NCBI GenBank assembly: GCA_964454445.1
Contig: CAYVTD010000005.1
Span: 1-64,000, forward strand
Length of the DNA stretch: 64,000 bases
Source: CAYVTD01 sp964454445
GTDB taxonomy: Bacteria > Bacteroidota > Ignavibacteria > Kapaibacteriales > UBA2268
Direction: 5' to 3'
Below, piece after piece: positions 1 through 8,746 of the stretch (its first letter is position 1; every line of letters begins with the position of its first letter). The notes beneath the pieces are model-generated. The model did not search any database and was not told the DNA's origin. It saw nothing but the letters and a program-made list of their open reading frames with translations. The position numbers and the translations under genes were made by a program.

Positions 1-45
1 ATTTGGAATAATACTGTTTTTGAGATAGCCTCTATTTATTATCAT

Positions 46-77
46 AAAAAAAGCCGGCTTTAGAAAGCGGCTTTTTT
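46..77 (-). terminator. Intrinsic terminator after rpsP, probably bidirectional
   Basis: A GC-cored hairpin (arms around GCCGGCTTT and AAAGCGGC, with one bulged G) is flanked by an A run on the left and a T run on the right, so it reads as an intrinsic terminator on both strands. It lies 26 bases beyond the rpsP stop. It closes the ffh-rpsP transcript and separates rpsP from whatever lies left of the window. Confidence 0.8.
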
Positions 78-102
78 ATAAAAATATGTTTAAAGAATAC
101 GT

Positions 103-516
103 TTAAGCTTCGGTTTCTTTTTTCTCTTCTTCTTTCTTAGCTTTTTGCTTTGCAAGAGATCTTGCTTTTCTTCTTTCTTTCAGTCTTTTATAACGGGCAG
201 CGACAATTTGTTTGTGTTCTTTTACTGCATTTTCGATTTCTACTTGATTCTTTCCCTTGATAATAAGGTGTTTGCGAAGAAGTATGCCTTCGTAGCTTAA
301 AATATTTCGTACAATTACAGTTGGTTGAGCTCCAACCTGCAGCCAATAAACTGCGCGATCTGGATCTAGCTTTATAGTGTTTGGAATTGTATTGGGGTCG
401 TAGAAACCTAGCTGCTCGATGAATGCCCCATCTCTTTTGTTCCTGCTGTCGATAGCGACAATGTCATAAACAGGGTGGTGGATTCTTCCTTTACGTCTTA
501 AGCGTAGTTTAACCAT
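103..516 (-). CDS. rpsP: 30S ribosomal protein S16
   Basis: Small-subunit ribosomal protein S16, needed for 30S assembly. The first 80 residues carry the family pattern: MVKLRLRRKGR, then YDIVAIDSR, then IEQLGFYDPN. The protein has 137 residues, longer than the usual 80-90, because of a Lys/Glu/Arg-rich C-terminal tail from about residue 95; such tails are common in Bacteroidota S16. It starts at an ATG, 41 bases after ffh, and the two genes are probably one operon. In many bacteria rimM and trmD follow rpsP, but here a terminator comes directly after it. Confidence 0.96.
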   Translation of the reverse strand: MVKLRLRRKGRIHHPVYDIVAIDSRNKRDGAFIEQLGFYDPNTIPNTIKLDPDRAVYWLQVGAQPTVIVRNILSYEGILLRKHLIIKGKNQVEIENAVKEHKQIVAARYKRLKERRKARSLAKQKAKKEEEKKETEA

Positions 517-557
517 TTTGTTTCCTTTTTTTATTTAAAAATATAATTAAATTATTA

Positions 558-1901
558 TCAAAACATTTTATTACCGAAAGATGATTGCAAATTTTGCAAC
601 ATTCTGGATTTGCCACCTCTCGTTATATTTTTCATCATTTTGTTCATATCGTCAAATTGCTTTAGCAAGCGATTGACATCTTGGATAGTGGTGCCGCTTC
701 CTTTGGCAATTCGCATTCTCCTCGAGCCATTTATGATTTTAGGGGTTGTGCGTTCCGAACGTGTCATAGAAAGAACAATTGCTTCGACTTTAGAAAAGGC
801 TTTGTCGTCGATGTCAATATTTCTAATAGCTTTGTCCATGCCGGGGATCATTCCGATTAAATCTTTGATGGATCCCATTTTTTTTATAGTTTTTAGCTGA
901 TCGAGAAAGTCGTCAAATGTAAATTGGTTTTTTCTAATTTTCTCTTCGAGTTTCTTTGCCTCTTTGATATCGATTTGCTGTTCTGCTTTTTCAACAAGAG
1001 TAAGCACATCGCCCATACCGAGGATTCTCGATGCAATTCTGTCTGGGTGAAATGGCTCGAGGGCATCAGGCTTTTCACCCGTACCTACGAACTTTATCGG
1101 TTTTCCAATCACAGACAAAACTGATAAAGCAGCGCCTCCGCGGGTGTCGCCATCTAATTTTGTAAGAACAATTCCAGTTAAATTCAATTTATCGTGGAAA
1201 GCTTTGGCAGTAGTAACCGCATCTTGACCAATCATTGCATCGCAAACAAAGAGAGTTTCTGTTGGCTTTACGCTGTTGCTAATGTTGCCAACTTCCTCCA
1301 TCATAAGCTCGTCAATAGTCAATCGACCAGCTGTGTCGATAATCACAACGTCCCGGGCAAACTTGCGGGCATAAGAAAGAGATTCTTTTGCGATATGTAC
1401 TGCATCTTTGTTATTATCGATGGAAAAAACAGGAATATTAACGGTTTTCCCAAGCGATTTCAATTGATCGATGGCTGCAGGCCTGTGGACGTCGCAAGCA
1501 ACAAGAACAGGCTGTCTGCCTTTTTTGCGCAAGTTTTTAGCTAACTTGGCACAAAATGTTGTTTTCCCGCTTCCTTGCAGTCCTGCAACAAGCACAACTG
1601 TGGGCGGCTGAGACGAAAATTGCAAATCGGATTGTTTGCTGCCCATCAATTCGACAAGTTCATCGTGAACAATTTTTACGATGAGTTGTTCGGGGAGCAA
1701 ATTGCCCTTGACCTCGGTTCCGATAGCCTTTTGCTTGACGTCTTCAACAAATTTGCGAGCTACATTGAGATTAACGTCAGCCTCGAGAAAAGCGCGGCGG
1801 ATTTCTCGAGTTGCCTCGGAAATGTTTTCTTCGCTTATTTTCGATTGTCCACGGAAGCGTTTTAGCGCTTGCTCGAGTTTTTCTGTTAGATTCTCAAACA
1901 T
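558..1901 (-). CDS. ffh: Signal recognition particle protein (SRP54)
   Basis: GTPase of the signal recognition particle. It binds 4.5S RNA and signal sequences of nascent membrane and secreted proteins and delivers ribosomes to FtsY. The NG domain is clear: four-helix N domain at residues 1-95, P-loop GLQGSGKTT at 107-115, DTAGR at 189-193, and a TKLDGD guanine-specificity motif near 250. A C-terminal M domain follows from about 300, with the RNA-binding GSGT segment and Met-rich helices. The 447 residues are normal for Ffh. A Bacteroidota-type promoter lies about 25 bases upstream of the ATG. It leads the ffh-rpsP operon. Confidence 0.98.
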   Translation of the reverse strand: MFENLTEKLEQALKRFRGQSKISEENISEATREIRRAFLEADVNLNVARKFVEDVKQKAIGTEVKGNLLPEQLIVKIVHDELVELMGSKQSDLQFSSQPPTVVLVAGLQGSGKTTFCAKLAKNLRKKGRQPVLVACDVHRPAAIDQLKSLGKTVNIPVFSIDNNKDAVHIAKESLSYARKFARDVVIIDTAGRLTIDELMMEEVGNISNSVKPTETLFVCDAMIGQDAVTTAKAFHDKLNLTGIVLTKLDGDTRGGAALSVLSVIGKPIKFVGTGEKPDALEPFHPDRIASRILGMGDVLTLVEKAEQQIDIKEAKKLEEKIRKNQFTFDDFLDQLKTIKKMGSIKDLIGMIPGMDKAIRNIDIDDKAFSKVEAIVLSMTRSERTTPKIINGSRRMRIAKGSGTTIQDVNRLLKQFDDMNKMMKNITRGGKSRMLQNLQSSFGNKMF

Positions 1902-1928
1902 ATATCAATATTAAATTTATCAGAACTA

Positions 1929-1959
1929 CAAAAATAAGGAATTTAATTTTAACAGCAAA
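1929..1959 (-). promoter_or_regulatory. Bacteroidota-type promoter for ffh-rpsP
   Basis: On the minus strand this reads TTTG, a 19-base spacer, then TATTTTTG, which matches the -33/-7 consensus TTTG-N19-21-TAnnTTTG of the Bacteroidota primary sigma factor. The predicted start of transcription leaves a leader of roughly 20 bases before the ffh ATG at 1901. Confidence 0.55.
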
Positions 1960-2059
1960 TAAATTTTATTTTTTTAGTAAAGAATATTCTTTTTTTAATT
2001 ATCAGAAAAAAGTACAATTTAGCAGAAATTTTAAGTTAGATATAAAATTTACATTTTTA

Positions 2060-2624
2060 ATGGAAAATATTATCATTATATTTTCTTTTTTGAAAAGATG
2101 TGCTGTAATCAGCATCTCCATGTTGCTTATCGCTATTTTCATTTTTGATAGCGGGACAGTATGCTTGTGGTTTAAAATCAATCAATTGATGATATATAGA
2201 GAAATAAGGCAAAAAATCGGCCACTCACTCCACGATAAAGATCTTACTATTATTAAAGTTACTTCTCTCAATAGTTACTTGCTCCATTGGTATAAGAAAA
2301 ATAAGGAGTTTTTTTTATCGAGGAGAAATGTTTGATGTAGTTAGATTTTCAAATAAAAAAAATTTAATTGTCTATTACTGTATTAACGTTAAGAAAGAGA
2401 AATCTCTTATAAATGAATTTGCTAAAAAACAAGAGCACAATAAAAGAAACCATTTGCGATTAAAGAAAGTATCCTTACCTTATATTTTAATTCATCCATT
2501 GGAAGAAAGTCTTTTAATGGAAAAAAAGAAAATATATCTCTTACACTCTTTTGCCTGCTTATTTAGAGAGCCAAACGTTTCATCACCACCTCCCAAAAAC
2601 AGCATAGCTATGAAATATAATTAG
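2060..2624 (+). pseudogene. Membrane-anchored hypothetical protein, frameshifted at a T8 run
   Basis: Two overlapping reading frames (2060-2335 and 2328-2624) look like one broken gene. The first encodes an N-terminal membrane helix (about residues 10-35) and ends a few codons after a run of eight T (2309-2316). Deleting one T joins the frames and creates EFFYRGEMFDVVR across the join. That string, and the later YYCIN motif, resemble a small membrane protein widespread in Bacteroidota (pattern F-x-x-x-GEMFDVV...YYC-N), recalled from memory. The joined protein would have about 187 residues; function unknown. Sequencing error, true mutation or slippage are all possible. The second frame begins at an ATG preceded by GAGGAGAA, so re-initiation is another option. 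Confidence 0.65.
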
Positions 2625-2795
2625 ATATAAATATCTGCTTTGTTAATTTGTTGACAAATCGGATATGAATTTCTTCTCTATTATAATTGGGTGAGTTATC
2701 GATATTCTGTCATTTAATATTCGCATGTTAAAATAAATATTTATTATATTCGCAATTTAATAAGTGCATATTATTATTAATTAGAAAGGGTGAAA

Positions 2796-2912
2796 ATGAA
2801 AGCAACAGACTTTGATTTCCAATCTGAGCTTAAATTTAGCTTGGATACTGGATATACTATTTTAGATAATGAATGTATTGTCATTGTCTCAATAAATTGG
2901 TATGGGTTATAA
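2796..2912 (+). pseudogene. 38-residue ORF, possible remnant of an XylR_N/V4R-type regulator
   Basis: A short ORF starts at an ATG with a ribosome-binding-like GAAAGGGTGAAA before it and stops two bases before the GH16 gene. The product begins MKATDFDFQSELKFSLDTG and resembles, from memory, the first residues of proteins with an XylR_N/V4R sensory domain, which are normally hundreds of residues long. It may be a decayed gene start, or a leader peptide translationally coupled to the glucanase gene. The assignment is weak. Confidence 0.3.
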
Positions 2913-2914
2913 GT

Positions 2915-3661
2915 ATGAAAAGCAATTGCAAGATAAAACTCAGCTTTATTCCTCTTAGCATTTTGTTTCTATTTCTCTTTTCTTGCTATGGCAATGATGC
3001 TAAGGAAAATACAAACAAGTGTTTGCTATCAGAGGCGACTCAGTGGGAAAAATCTGATGCATACAAAAATGATTCTCCATTTTATTGTTTTTGGAATAAG
3101 GATAATGCCAGCGTAGATAAGAGTTGTGTGTTAACCCTTACCTTGAACAATAAAAAAAAATATGATTTACCTTATTCTTCAGGTGAATATAAATCTATAA
3201 TTCTCTATGATTATGGGAAATATGAAGTTATGATAAAACCGCCAAAACAAAGCGGTGTCATAACAAGTTTTTTTCTTTATGGTGGAGTATCAGGCACGCC
3301 AAGCCACAACGAAATCGATTTCGAGTTTGTAGGAGAAAGAAAAGACACAGTGCAGTTAAACTATTTTGCAAACGGAGTTGGCAATCACGAGAAATGGATA
3401 GATTTGGGCTTTGATCCTTACGCAGATTTCCATAAATATGCTTTTGAGTTTGGGAAAGACAGCGTTGTGTGGTATATTGATGACAAAAAAGTGCACATCA
3501 TTGATAAAAACAATGGAGTAATACCTGTAAAACCATTAAAACTGATTTTTAACTTATGGTGCATTGATAATAACAGAGAAGACGTAAAATCTTGGGCTGG
3601 AGAGTTTAACTATTCGGGGCCAATCCAAGCAATATTTAAGTCATTTGTAAAGTCTGAATAA
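2915..3661 (+). CDS. Glycoside hydrolase family 16 glucanase, lipoprotein
   Basis: Secreted beta-glucanase of the GH16 (lichenase/laminarinase) clan, expected to cut beta-1,3/1,4-glucans. The catalytic signature HNEIDFEF supplies the nucleophile E133 and acid/base E137, with D135 between them. Later motifs (FHKYAFEFG, then WYIDDKKV) are also typical of the fold. Residues 1-24 form a lipoprotein signal with lipobox LFSC, so the enzyme should be membrane-anchored outside the cytoplasm. I use the ATG at 2915, giving 248 residues, because the signal peptide starts there; the frame stays open 14 codons further upstream. It stands alone, convergent with amrS. Confidence 0.88.
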   Translation: MKSNCKIKLSFIPLSILFLFLFSCYGNDAKENTNKCLLSEATQWEKSDAYKNDSPFYCFWNKDNASVDKSCVLTLTLNNKKKYDLPYSSGEYKSIILYDYGKYEVMIKPPKQSGVITSFFLYGGVSGTPSHNEIDFEFVGERKDTVQLNYFANGVGNHEKWIDLGFDPYADFHKYAFEFGKDSVVWYIDDKKVHIIDKNNGVIPVKPLKLIFNLWCIDNNREDVKSWAGEFNYSGPIQAIFKSFVKSE

Positions 3662-3703
3662 ATTATTCTGATTTTTAATTATTTTTTAAAATGCTCTTTT
3701 TTT

Positions 3704-4759
3704 TTATAGTACTATATTAATTTCAGTATTGCAATAAGGGCAGATTGGCTTTCGATTGTCTTTGAAAACATTTTTTGTAATGCCATATTGCGAACGAGAA
3801 ATTAGCACACTGCCACAATTGGGGCAGATGGTATCTTCGGCACCGGGAATGTTTGTATTTCCAATATACACATATTTCATTCCCGCATATCTCGCTACTG
3901 ATACAGCTTTTTTTAAAGTTTCAAATGGGGTGGGATAATGCTCCGACATCTTATTTCGTGGATAAAAGCGACTAAAATGTAAAGGAATGTTTGTCGAGAC
4001 ACTAGCAACGAAGTCGGATAATCTTTCTAAGTCATTATCGCTGTCATTTTCGCCGGGTATTACTAGATTGATGATTTCCAAATGAATATTGCCAAGTTGA
4101 TATATTCTTTCAATTGATTTTAAAACAGGAATGAGATGTCCGCCTGTTATTCGCTGATATTTTTTGTCATCCATGAATTTCAAGTCGATATTGATGGCAT
4201 CGACAAGCCGCTCTTTATCTACCATTTCGAGCATTTCCTTGCTGAAGTATCCATTGGAGATGAAAATATTGTATAAATGTCTGGTTAATTCATTATTTCG
4301 AGCAGCAAGGATAGTGTCCCGAGCCATTTCAAAAAAAATTGTTGGTTCTGAATACGTATAAGCTATGCCATCAACTCTATATTTAATAGCAGCTTCGACT
4401 ATGGATTCAGGTTTTATAATATTAGATGCTTGCGTGAGTTTTAAGTTTTTATAAGATGAATGTGAAAGCAAATGGTTCTGGCAATTATCACAACGAAAAT
4501 TGCATCCAGGAGTTCCAAAAGATAATGCTTTTATGCCTGGTTTGAAATGAAAGAATGGCTTTTTTTCTATGGGGTCGACCGCAAGTCCTTCGACATTACC
4601 CCAAGAATGAGTGTATAGTTTTCCGCCGATGTTTTGCCGAACTAAACAATCTCCGAAATCGCCGTCTAAAATCTGACAATAACTTGGACAAAGCAAACAC
4701 TTTACAACCAGTTTACCACTTTTGTCAGAAAAAGTTTTATAAAGCGATGCCTCCCTCAT
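3704..4759 (-). CDS. amrS: AmmeMemoRadiSam-system radical SAM enzyme (AmrS)
   Basis: Radical SAM protein of the AmrS group, relatives of pyruvate-formate-lyase activating enzymes; its substrate is unknown. The cluster-binding motif C-x3-C-x2-C is at C86/C90/C93 (GCNFRCDNCQN). Extra N-terminal cysteines (C21, C24, C28, C38) and a C-terminal zinc-ribbon-like pair (CPNCG and CPYC) surround the barrel. At 351 residues it is full length. It begins nine bases after the YciO-family gene, so the two are probably co-transcribed. The usual partners AmrA (AMMECR1) and AmrB (Memo) are not next to it here. Confidence 0.9.
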   Translation of the reverse strand: MREASLYKTFSDKSGKLVVKCLLCPSYCQILDGDFGDCLVRQNIGGKLYTHSWGNVEGLAVDPIEKKPFFHFKPGIKALSFGTPGCNFRCDNCQNHLLSHSSYKNLKLTQASNIIKPESIVEAAIKYRVDGIAYTYSEPTIFFEMARDTILAARNNELTRHLYNIFISNGYFSKEMLEMVDKERLVDAINIDLKFMDDKKYQRITGGHLIPVLKSIERIYQLGNIHLEIINLVIPGENDSDNDLERLSDFVASVSTNIPLHFSRFYPRNKMSEHYPTPFETLKKAVSVARYAGMKYVYIGNTNIPGAEDTICPNCGSVLISRSQYGITKNVFKDNRKPICPYCNTEINIVL

Positions 4760-4768
4760 TGCGCAGAC

Positions 4769-5413
4769 CTAATCTTCTTCAAGATCGACAAATTCGAGAA
4801 CTTTTGTTATACCGGCTCCGTGTCTGATAACGTTGAAATCAGATGTAGTCATATCAATAATTGTCGATTCGCCGGTGAAAGAATATATTTCAGAACGGAC
4901 AGCAATATCGACTAATGGGGAGAAGTAGGAAATAATGTCTTCAGGTTTATGGACAATGTCATCGTCGGAAATTTTAGCTGAAATAGCAATGATAGGCGAA
5001 CCGAGTTTCATAAGCAACAGTTGGGAAAGCACGTGGTCAGGCACACGTATCCCGGCGGTTTTTCGCTTTGGGTTCTGTGCATAACGGGGCACATTTTTCG
5101 AAGCTGGCAAAATAAATGTAAAGGGTCCGGGTATTAGTGCTTTGATTGTGCGATATGCTTTGTTGTTTACTTGTGCAAATTCGGATATATTTGATAAAGA
5201 AGCGCATAGAAATGTTAAAAAAGTCGTATCTGGCAAGTTTCTTATTCGCCTTATTCTGCTTATGCCTTCCTTGTTTCCCAAGCTGCAGCCAAGCGAAAAA
5301 CCAGTATCAGTGGGATAGAGTATCACTGCTCCGGCAACCATCGCTTCGACCACTTTGTCAATTTTTCTTAGTTCGGGTGTCTCCGGGTGTAAGTTAAAGA
5401 TTTCTGACGCCAT
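4769..5413 (-). CDS. Sua5/YciO/YrdC family protein, YciO-like
   Basis: Member of the threonylcarbamoyl-AMP synthase fold, whose best-known members make the tRNA t6A precursor. The opening (IFNLHPETPELRKID) and YPTDTGFSLGC, RRIRNLP and KRKTAGIRVP follow E. coli YciO more closely than TsaC/YrdC, as recalled from the family. YciO members bind nucleotides and RNA-like surfaces, but their role in t6A synthesis is doubtful, so I do not assign tsaC. The length of 214 residues fits. It is upstream of amrS with a nine-base gap and downstream of the APC permease gene by 49 bases. Confidence 0.85.
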   Translation of the reverse strand: MASEIFNLHPETPELRKIDKVVEAMVAGAVILYPTDTGFSLGCSLGNKEGISRIRRIRNLPDTTFLTFLCASLSNISEFAQVNNKAYRTIKALIPGPFTFILPASKNVPRYAQNPKRKTAGIRVPDHVLSQLLLMKLGSPIIAISAKISDDDIVHKPEDIISYFSPLVDIAVRSEIYSFTGESTIIDMTTSDFNVIRHGAGITKVLEFVDLEED

Positions 5414-5462
5414 TTTTAAACCTCATAGTTTGTGCGAAAAAATCATTTTCTGGTCTTATAGT

Positions 5463-6920
5463 CTAAAACGCTTTGCTTCCGTTTTTCTTTTTTTTGAAAT
5501 AAAAGTAAAGCGGAATACCAGGCGAAACTAGCAGCAATCCAAAGACAGAATTTATTAATTCTGTTTTGTTTTGTGCAAAATTATTTATGTCATTATACAA
5601 AGTAATCACAACATAAGCAAATGCAAAAACAACAAAAATTATGGGTATATAAGGATAACCCCATATTTTATAGGGTCTTGGGGCATTCGGCATTTTTTTT
5701 CGAAGGACAAAAACTCCATAAGCACCAAGAGCATAAAATATCCAGCTTACAAATATTAACATATCTGTCAGAATGTCGAAAGTGCCCGATAATACGAGCA
5801 TAGCTGTCCAAAAAAATTGGATTAATAACGAATTGGAAGGAGTCCTGTATTTTGGTTGAATTTTACCAACAGCATCGAAAAACATATTGCGGCGAGACAT
5901 TTTAAAATATACTCTGGCGCTAGCCATAATCGTTCCGTTTGATGTGCCGAAGGTGGAAATCATAACGACAGCAGCTATTAGCCCTGCACCGAAGCTGCCA
6001 GCAGCTTTTTGTACGACATCGGAGGCGATACGCCCTGAGCCGATCATTCCTGATATTGGAATGACGTAAATAAAGGCAACATTGATGAGTAAATAAACAA
6101 AGATAACAATGATGGTGCCTATGAACAAGGCTATTGGAAGAGTGCGTTGCGGATTTTTAATTTCACCAGCAAGATAAGTTACGTTGTTCCATCCATCGTA
6201 AGCCCAAAAGGCAGCAGCAAGCGCACTTGCTATGCCCGCAACTATTCCTGCACTTGAAGCATCGAAACTAGGTGATGCAAGCGAAAGGTATTGCATGCTT
6301 CCACCGCTGAAAGAAAACGCAATAACTACGATAAAAAGAATTACGAGCAGTTTCAAAGAAGTGAAAAAATTTGATAGTGCTCCCCCATAAGCAACCCCAA
6401 AATAGTTTACAAGTGTCAAGAAGCCGATTACTCCAATAGTTAGTATCTTTCTGCCGATCTGCTCCAGGAAACTGATTTTTCCAATAAATGGGATTATTAG
6501 TTCGCCATGCCGGACAGTTTCAGAAGAAAATTCAGGCAGCTTGAAAAAATATTCAGCATAATGTGAAAAAATATAAGTGATGGAAGCAATCGAACCCGTT
6601 TGAATGATGGCAAATATAGCCCATCCATACATAAATGCTGTGAACTCACCATACATTACCCTAAAATATTCATATTGTCCACCTGTTTCGGTTATCATCC
6701 CTGCGATTTCGGCATTTGTCAGAGCGCCAGCAAGCGTTACCAAGCCTGCCACAACCCAAATGGCAAGTATCCATTGTGGCGATCCGAGATGCTCTGCCAT
6801 CACTGCAGGTTTTGTAAAAATGCCTGATCCTACTACAGCCCCGACAACAATAGCGATGGTCGTATATAAGCCAAGCGTTCTTTTTAATGTTGCAGTGTTG
6901 TCTGCTTTCTCAGAGACCAT
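5463..6920 (-). CDS. APC-family amino acid permease
   Basis: Twelve-helix amino-acid transporter of the APC superfamily, resembling the L-type (LAT) branch. The first membrane helix holds the substrate-binding GSGIF motif (VVGAVVGSGIFTKP), followed by alternating hydrophobic segments across the whole protein and a short basic tail. I choose the ATG at 6920 (485 residues); the longer frame begins at a TTG eight codons upstream without a better ribosome site. Substrate cannot be told from sequence; amino-acid exchange or uptake at the inner membrane is inferred. The amrS/YciO pair lies downstream on the same strand. Confidence 0.9.
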   Translation of the reverse strand: MVSEKADNTATLKRTLGLYTTIAIVVGAVVGSGIFTKPAVMAEHLGSPQWILAIWVVAGLVTLAGALTNAEIAGMITETGGQYEYFRVMYGEFTAFMYGWAIFAIIQTGSIASITYIFSHYAEYFFKLPEFSSETVRHGELIIPFIGKISFLEQIGRKILTIGVIGFLTLVNYFGVAYGGALSNFFTSLKLLVILFIVVIAFSFSGGSMQYLSLASPSFDASSAGIVAGIASALAAAFWAYDGWNNVTYLAGEIKNPQRTLPIALFIGTIIVIFVYLLINVAFIYVIPISGMIGSGRIASDVVQKAAGSFGAGLIAAVVMISTFGTSNGTIMASARVYFKMSRRNMFFDAVGKIQPKYRTPSNSLLIQFFWTAMLVLSGTFDILTDMLIFVSWIFYALGAYGVFVLRKKMPNAPRPYKIWGYPYIPIIFVVFAFAYVVITLYNDINNFAQNKTELINSVFGLLLVSPGIPLYFYFKKKKNGSKAF

Positions 6921-6984
6921 TCCCGGATTTTTGTAATAAAACAAATAAAGAAGTTACAATATAAGATATTTTTTTCAAAATGGA

Positions 6985-7860
6985 TTAACTTTTATTTTGG
7001 GTTATATCTATGCTATCTTCTACAGCTTTGAAGGTAAAAATTTTTTCGCCTGTTTTTTCGTCGATTTGAACTTCCACACTACCATCGAAGAAAGGCATTT
7101 CCTGCGATAATTCTTCGAGTTCTCGCAATTTTGGCAAATCTTCCAAGCTGTTTAATCCGAAGCTTTTCAAGAAATCATCAGTAGTGGCAAAAAGCAGTGC
7201 CTTTCCGATGCCATCGCTTCTTCCAGATGATTTTACGAAATTTTTATCGATTAAAGTATTAACAATTTCAGCTGAATTTACACCTCGGATTTTCTCAATT
7301 TCGGGTTTAGAGATTGGTTGTTTGTAGGCGATGATGGCAAGCGTTTCAAGAGCAGCTTGCGAGAGTCGGCGTTTTGCTTTCGATTTTGCGAATTGGGTAG
7401 CGAGTTTTCCATATTCTGGTCTTGTTGCAAACTGGTAGCCACTTGCAACATTTGTTATTAAATATGGACGATCTGTAGCCGTGAGATCGGCGTTTATTTC
7501 GTCGATTAATTTTTCAAAATATATGGGTGAGATATCGTTTTTCTGTTTTGTTGAATGAACAGTTTCATTTTTTTGTAGACTTTGCTCTGTTTCGGCGATT
7601 TCATCGTAATTCGCATTTCCTTCGATGTCTTTGCTTGTTTTGTTTAAATCGAGGTTTGAGTTTTCTGATTTGTCTGTGTCTGTTTCAGCGCCGTTTCCCT
7701 CAAATTTCAGTTTGTAGTCTTTCGTATCTTCTCCAAAGATTAAAATCTTGTATAAATCAGATGAAGTAATAGGGTTTTCAGCGGAAAAAACAAGGACTTC
7801 GACAGTGGCTTTCTGGTCTTTTCTTGATAGTTTAAAAAAATATGAATTTTGAGGTATCAT
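6985..7860 (-). CDS. scpB: Segregation and condensation protein B
   Basis: ScpB, the winged-helix kleisin partner that works with Smc and ScpA in chromosome organisation. Typical motifs are ATVEVLVFSAENPI at the start and SQAALETLAIIAYKQPISKPEI followed by IRGVNS. An acidic, Asp/Glu/Asn/Lys-rich insertion at about residues 45-110 separates the first helices from the rest and makes this 291-residue protein longer than the usual 180-200. It follows scpA by 15 bases on the same strand, the usual arrangement. Confidence 0.94.
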   Translation of the reverse strand: MIPQNSYFFKLSRKDQKATVEVLVFSAENPITSSDLYKILIFGEDTKDYKLKFEGNGAETDTDKSENSNLDLNKTSKDIEGNANYDEIAETEQSLQKNETVHSTKQKNDISPIYFEKLIDEINADLTATDRPYLITNVASGYQFATRPEYGKLATQFAKSKAKRRLSQAALETLAIIAYKQPISKPEIEKIRGVNSAEIVNTLIDKNFVKSSGRSDGIGKALLFATTDDFLKSFGLNSLEDLPKLRELEELSQEMPFFDGSVEVQIDEKTGEKIFTFKAVEDSIDITQNKS

Positions 7861-7875
7861 TGTTAATTCCGGATT

Positions 7876-8601
7876 TTATTCGTAATTCATAACTGGGGCA
7901 ATCGAGATAATAATATCGCCGAAGTTGTTCTCTTGGCTGATGAATATTTCTCTTGTTTTAATCATTTCGAGAATAGCAAGAAAAGTAACTATTATGTGTG
8001 GTTTGCTATTGTTTTTGACAAGATAGAAAAAGCTAACGCTACCTTTTTTCTGAAGTTCATTGCGAATAAGGTTATATTTCTCATCGATAGTAATTTTCCA
8101 TAGTTGTACTATGTGTGTAATAGTGCGTTTTTCTACATTATCAATAGTTTTTTTGAAGGCATTGAGCAGTGAAAACAAATTTGCATTAGCATAATTTTGG
8201 TCAGTTTCTTCGGAGGAATTAGCATTTTCAAAAAAAGAACGGTAATAAACATATCGTTGCTCTTCAGCAAAATCAGCAAGCTCGCGTGAAGCGTTTTTAA
8301 ATTGTTTGTATTCAATGAGGCGTTGCACGAGTTGAGTCCGTGGGTCTTCGATTTCGTCCTGGTTGTTTAAGTCATTTCTTGGTAAAAGCATTTGCGATTT
8401 GATATACATCAATGTAGCGGCCATCACAAGAAATTCGCCGGCAAGTTCTAAATCGAAAATTTGCATTAATTTTATATATTTCTGAAATTCTTCGGTTATT
8501 TTTGCTATTGGGATATCATAGATATTCAGTTCGTCCCGCTTAATAAAATAAAGTAGCAAGTCGAAAGGTCCCTGAAAATTTGGAAGAATAATTTTATACA
8601 T
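7876..8601 (-). CDS. scpA: Segregation and condensation protein A (kleisin)
   Basis: ScpA bridges the Smc heads in bacterial condensin. The N-terminal hallmark (FQGPFDLLLYFIKRDELNIYDIPIAKI) is complete, followed by EFLVMAATLMYIKSQMLLPR and a C-terminal winged-helix-like segment (IVTFLAILEMIK). I place the start at the ATG at 8601, giving 241 residues beginning MYKIILPNFQ; the frame also runs to a TTG 11 codons upstream whose extra residues do not match the family. It is followed by scpB. Confidence 0.94.
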   Translation of the reverse strand: MYKIILPNFQGPFDLLLYFIKRDELNIYDIPIAKITEEFQKYIKLMQIFDLELAGEFLVMAATLMYIKSQMLLPRNDLNNQDEIEDPRTQLVQRLIEYKQFKNASRELADFAEEQRYVYYRSFFENANSSEETDQNYANANLFSLLNAFKKTIDNVEKRTITHIVQLWKITIDEKYNLIRNELQKKGSVSFFYLVKNNSKPHIIVTFLAILEMIKTREIFISQENNFGDIIISIAPVMNYE

Positions 8602-8746
8602 ATAAAATTTAAAACAAATATGAAAAACTATCAAAAAATAAAATTAATCAAAAAAAAGTAGAAAAAAAACTTTGAAATTTGAATTTTTTTGTGTTAGAAA
8701 CATCAAGAGAATCCATTCGGGTTGAAGGGAAGATTTAAAAGTTTAT

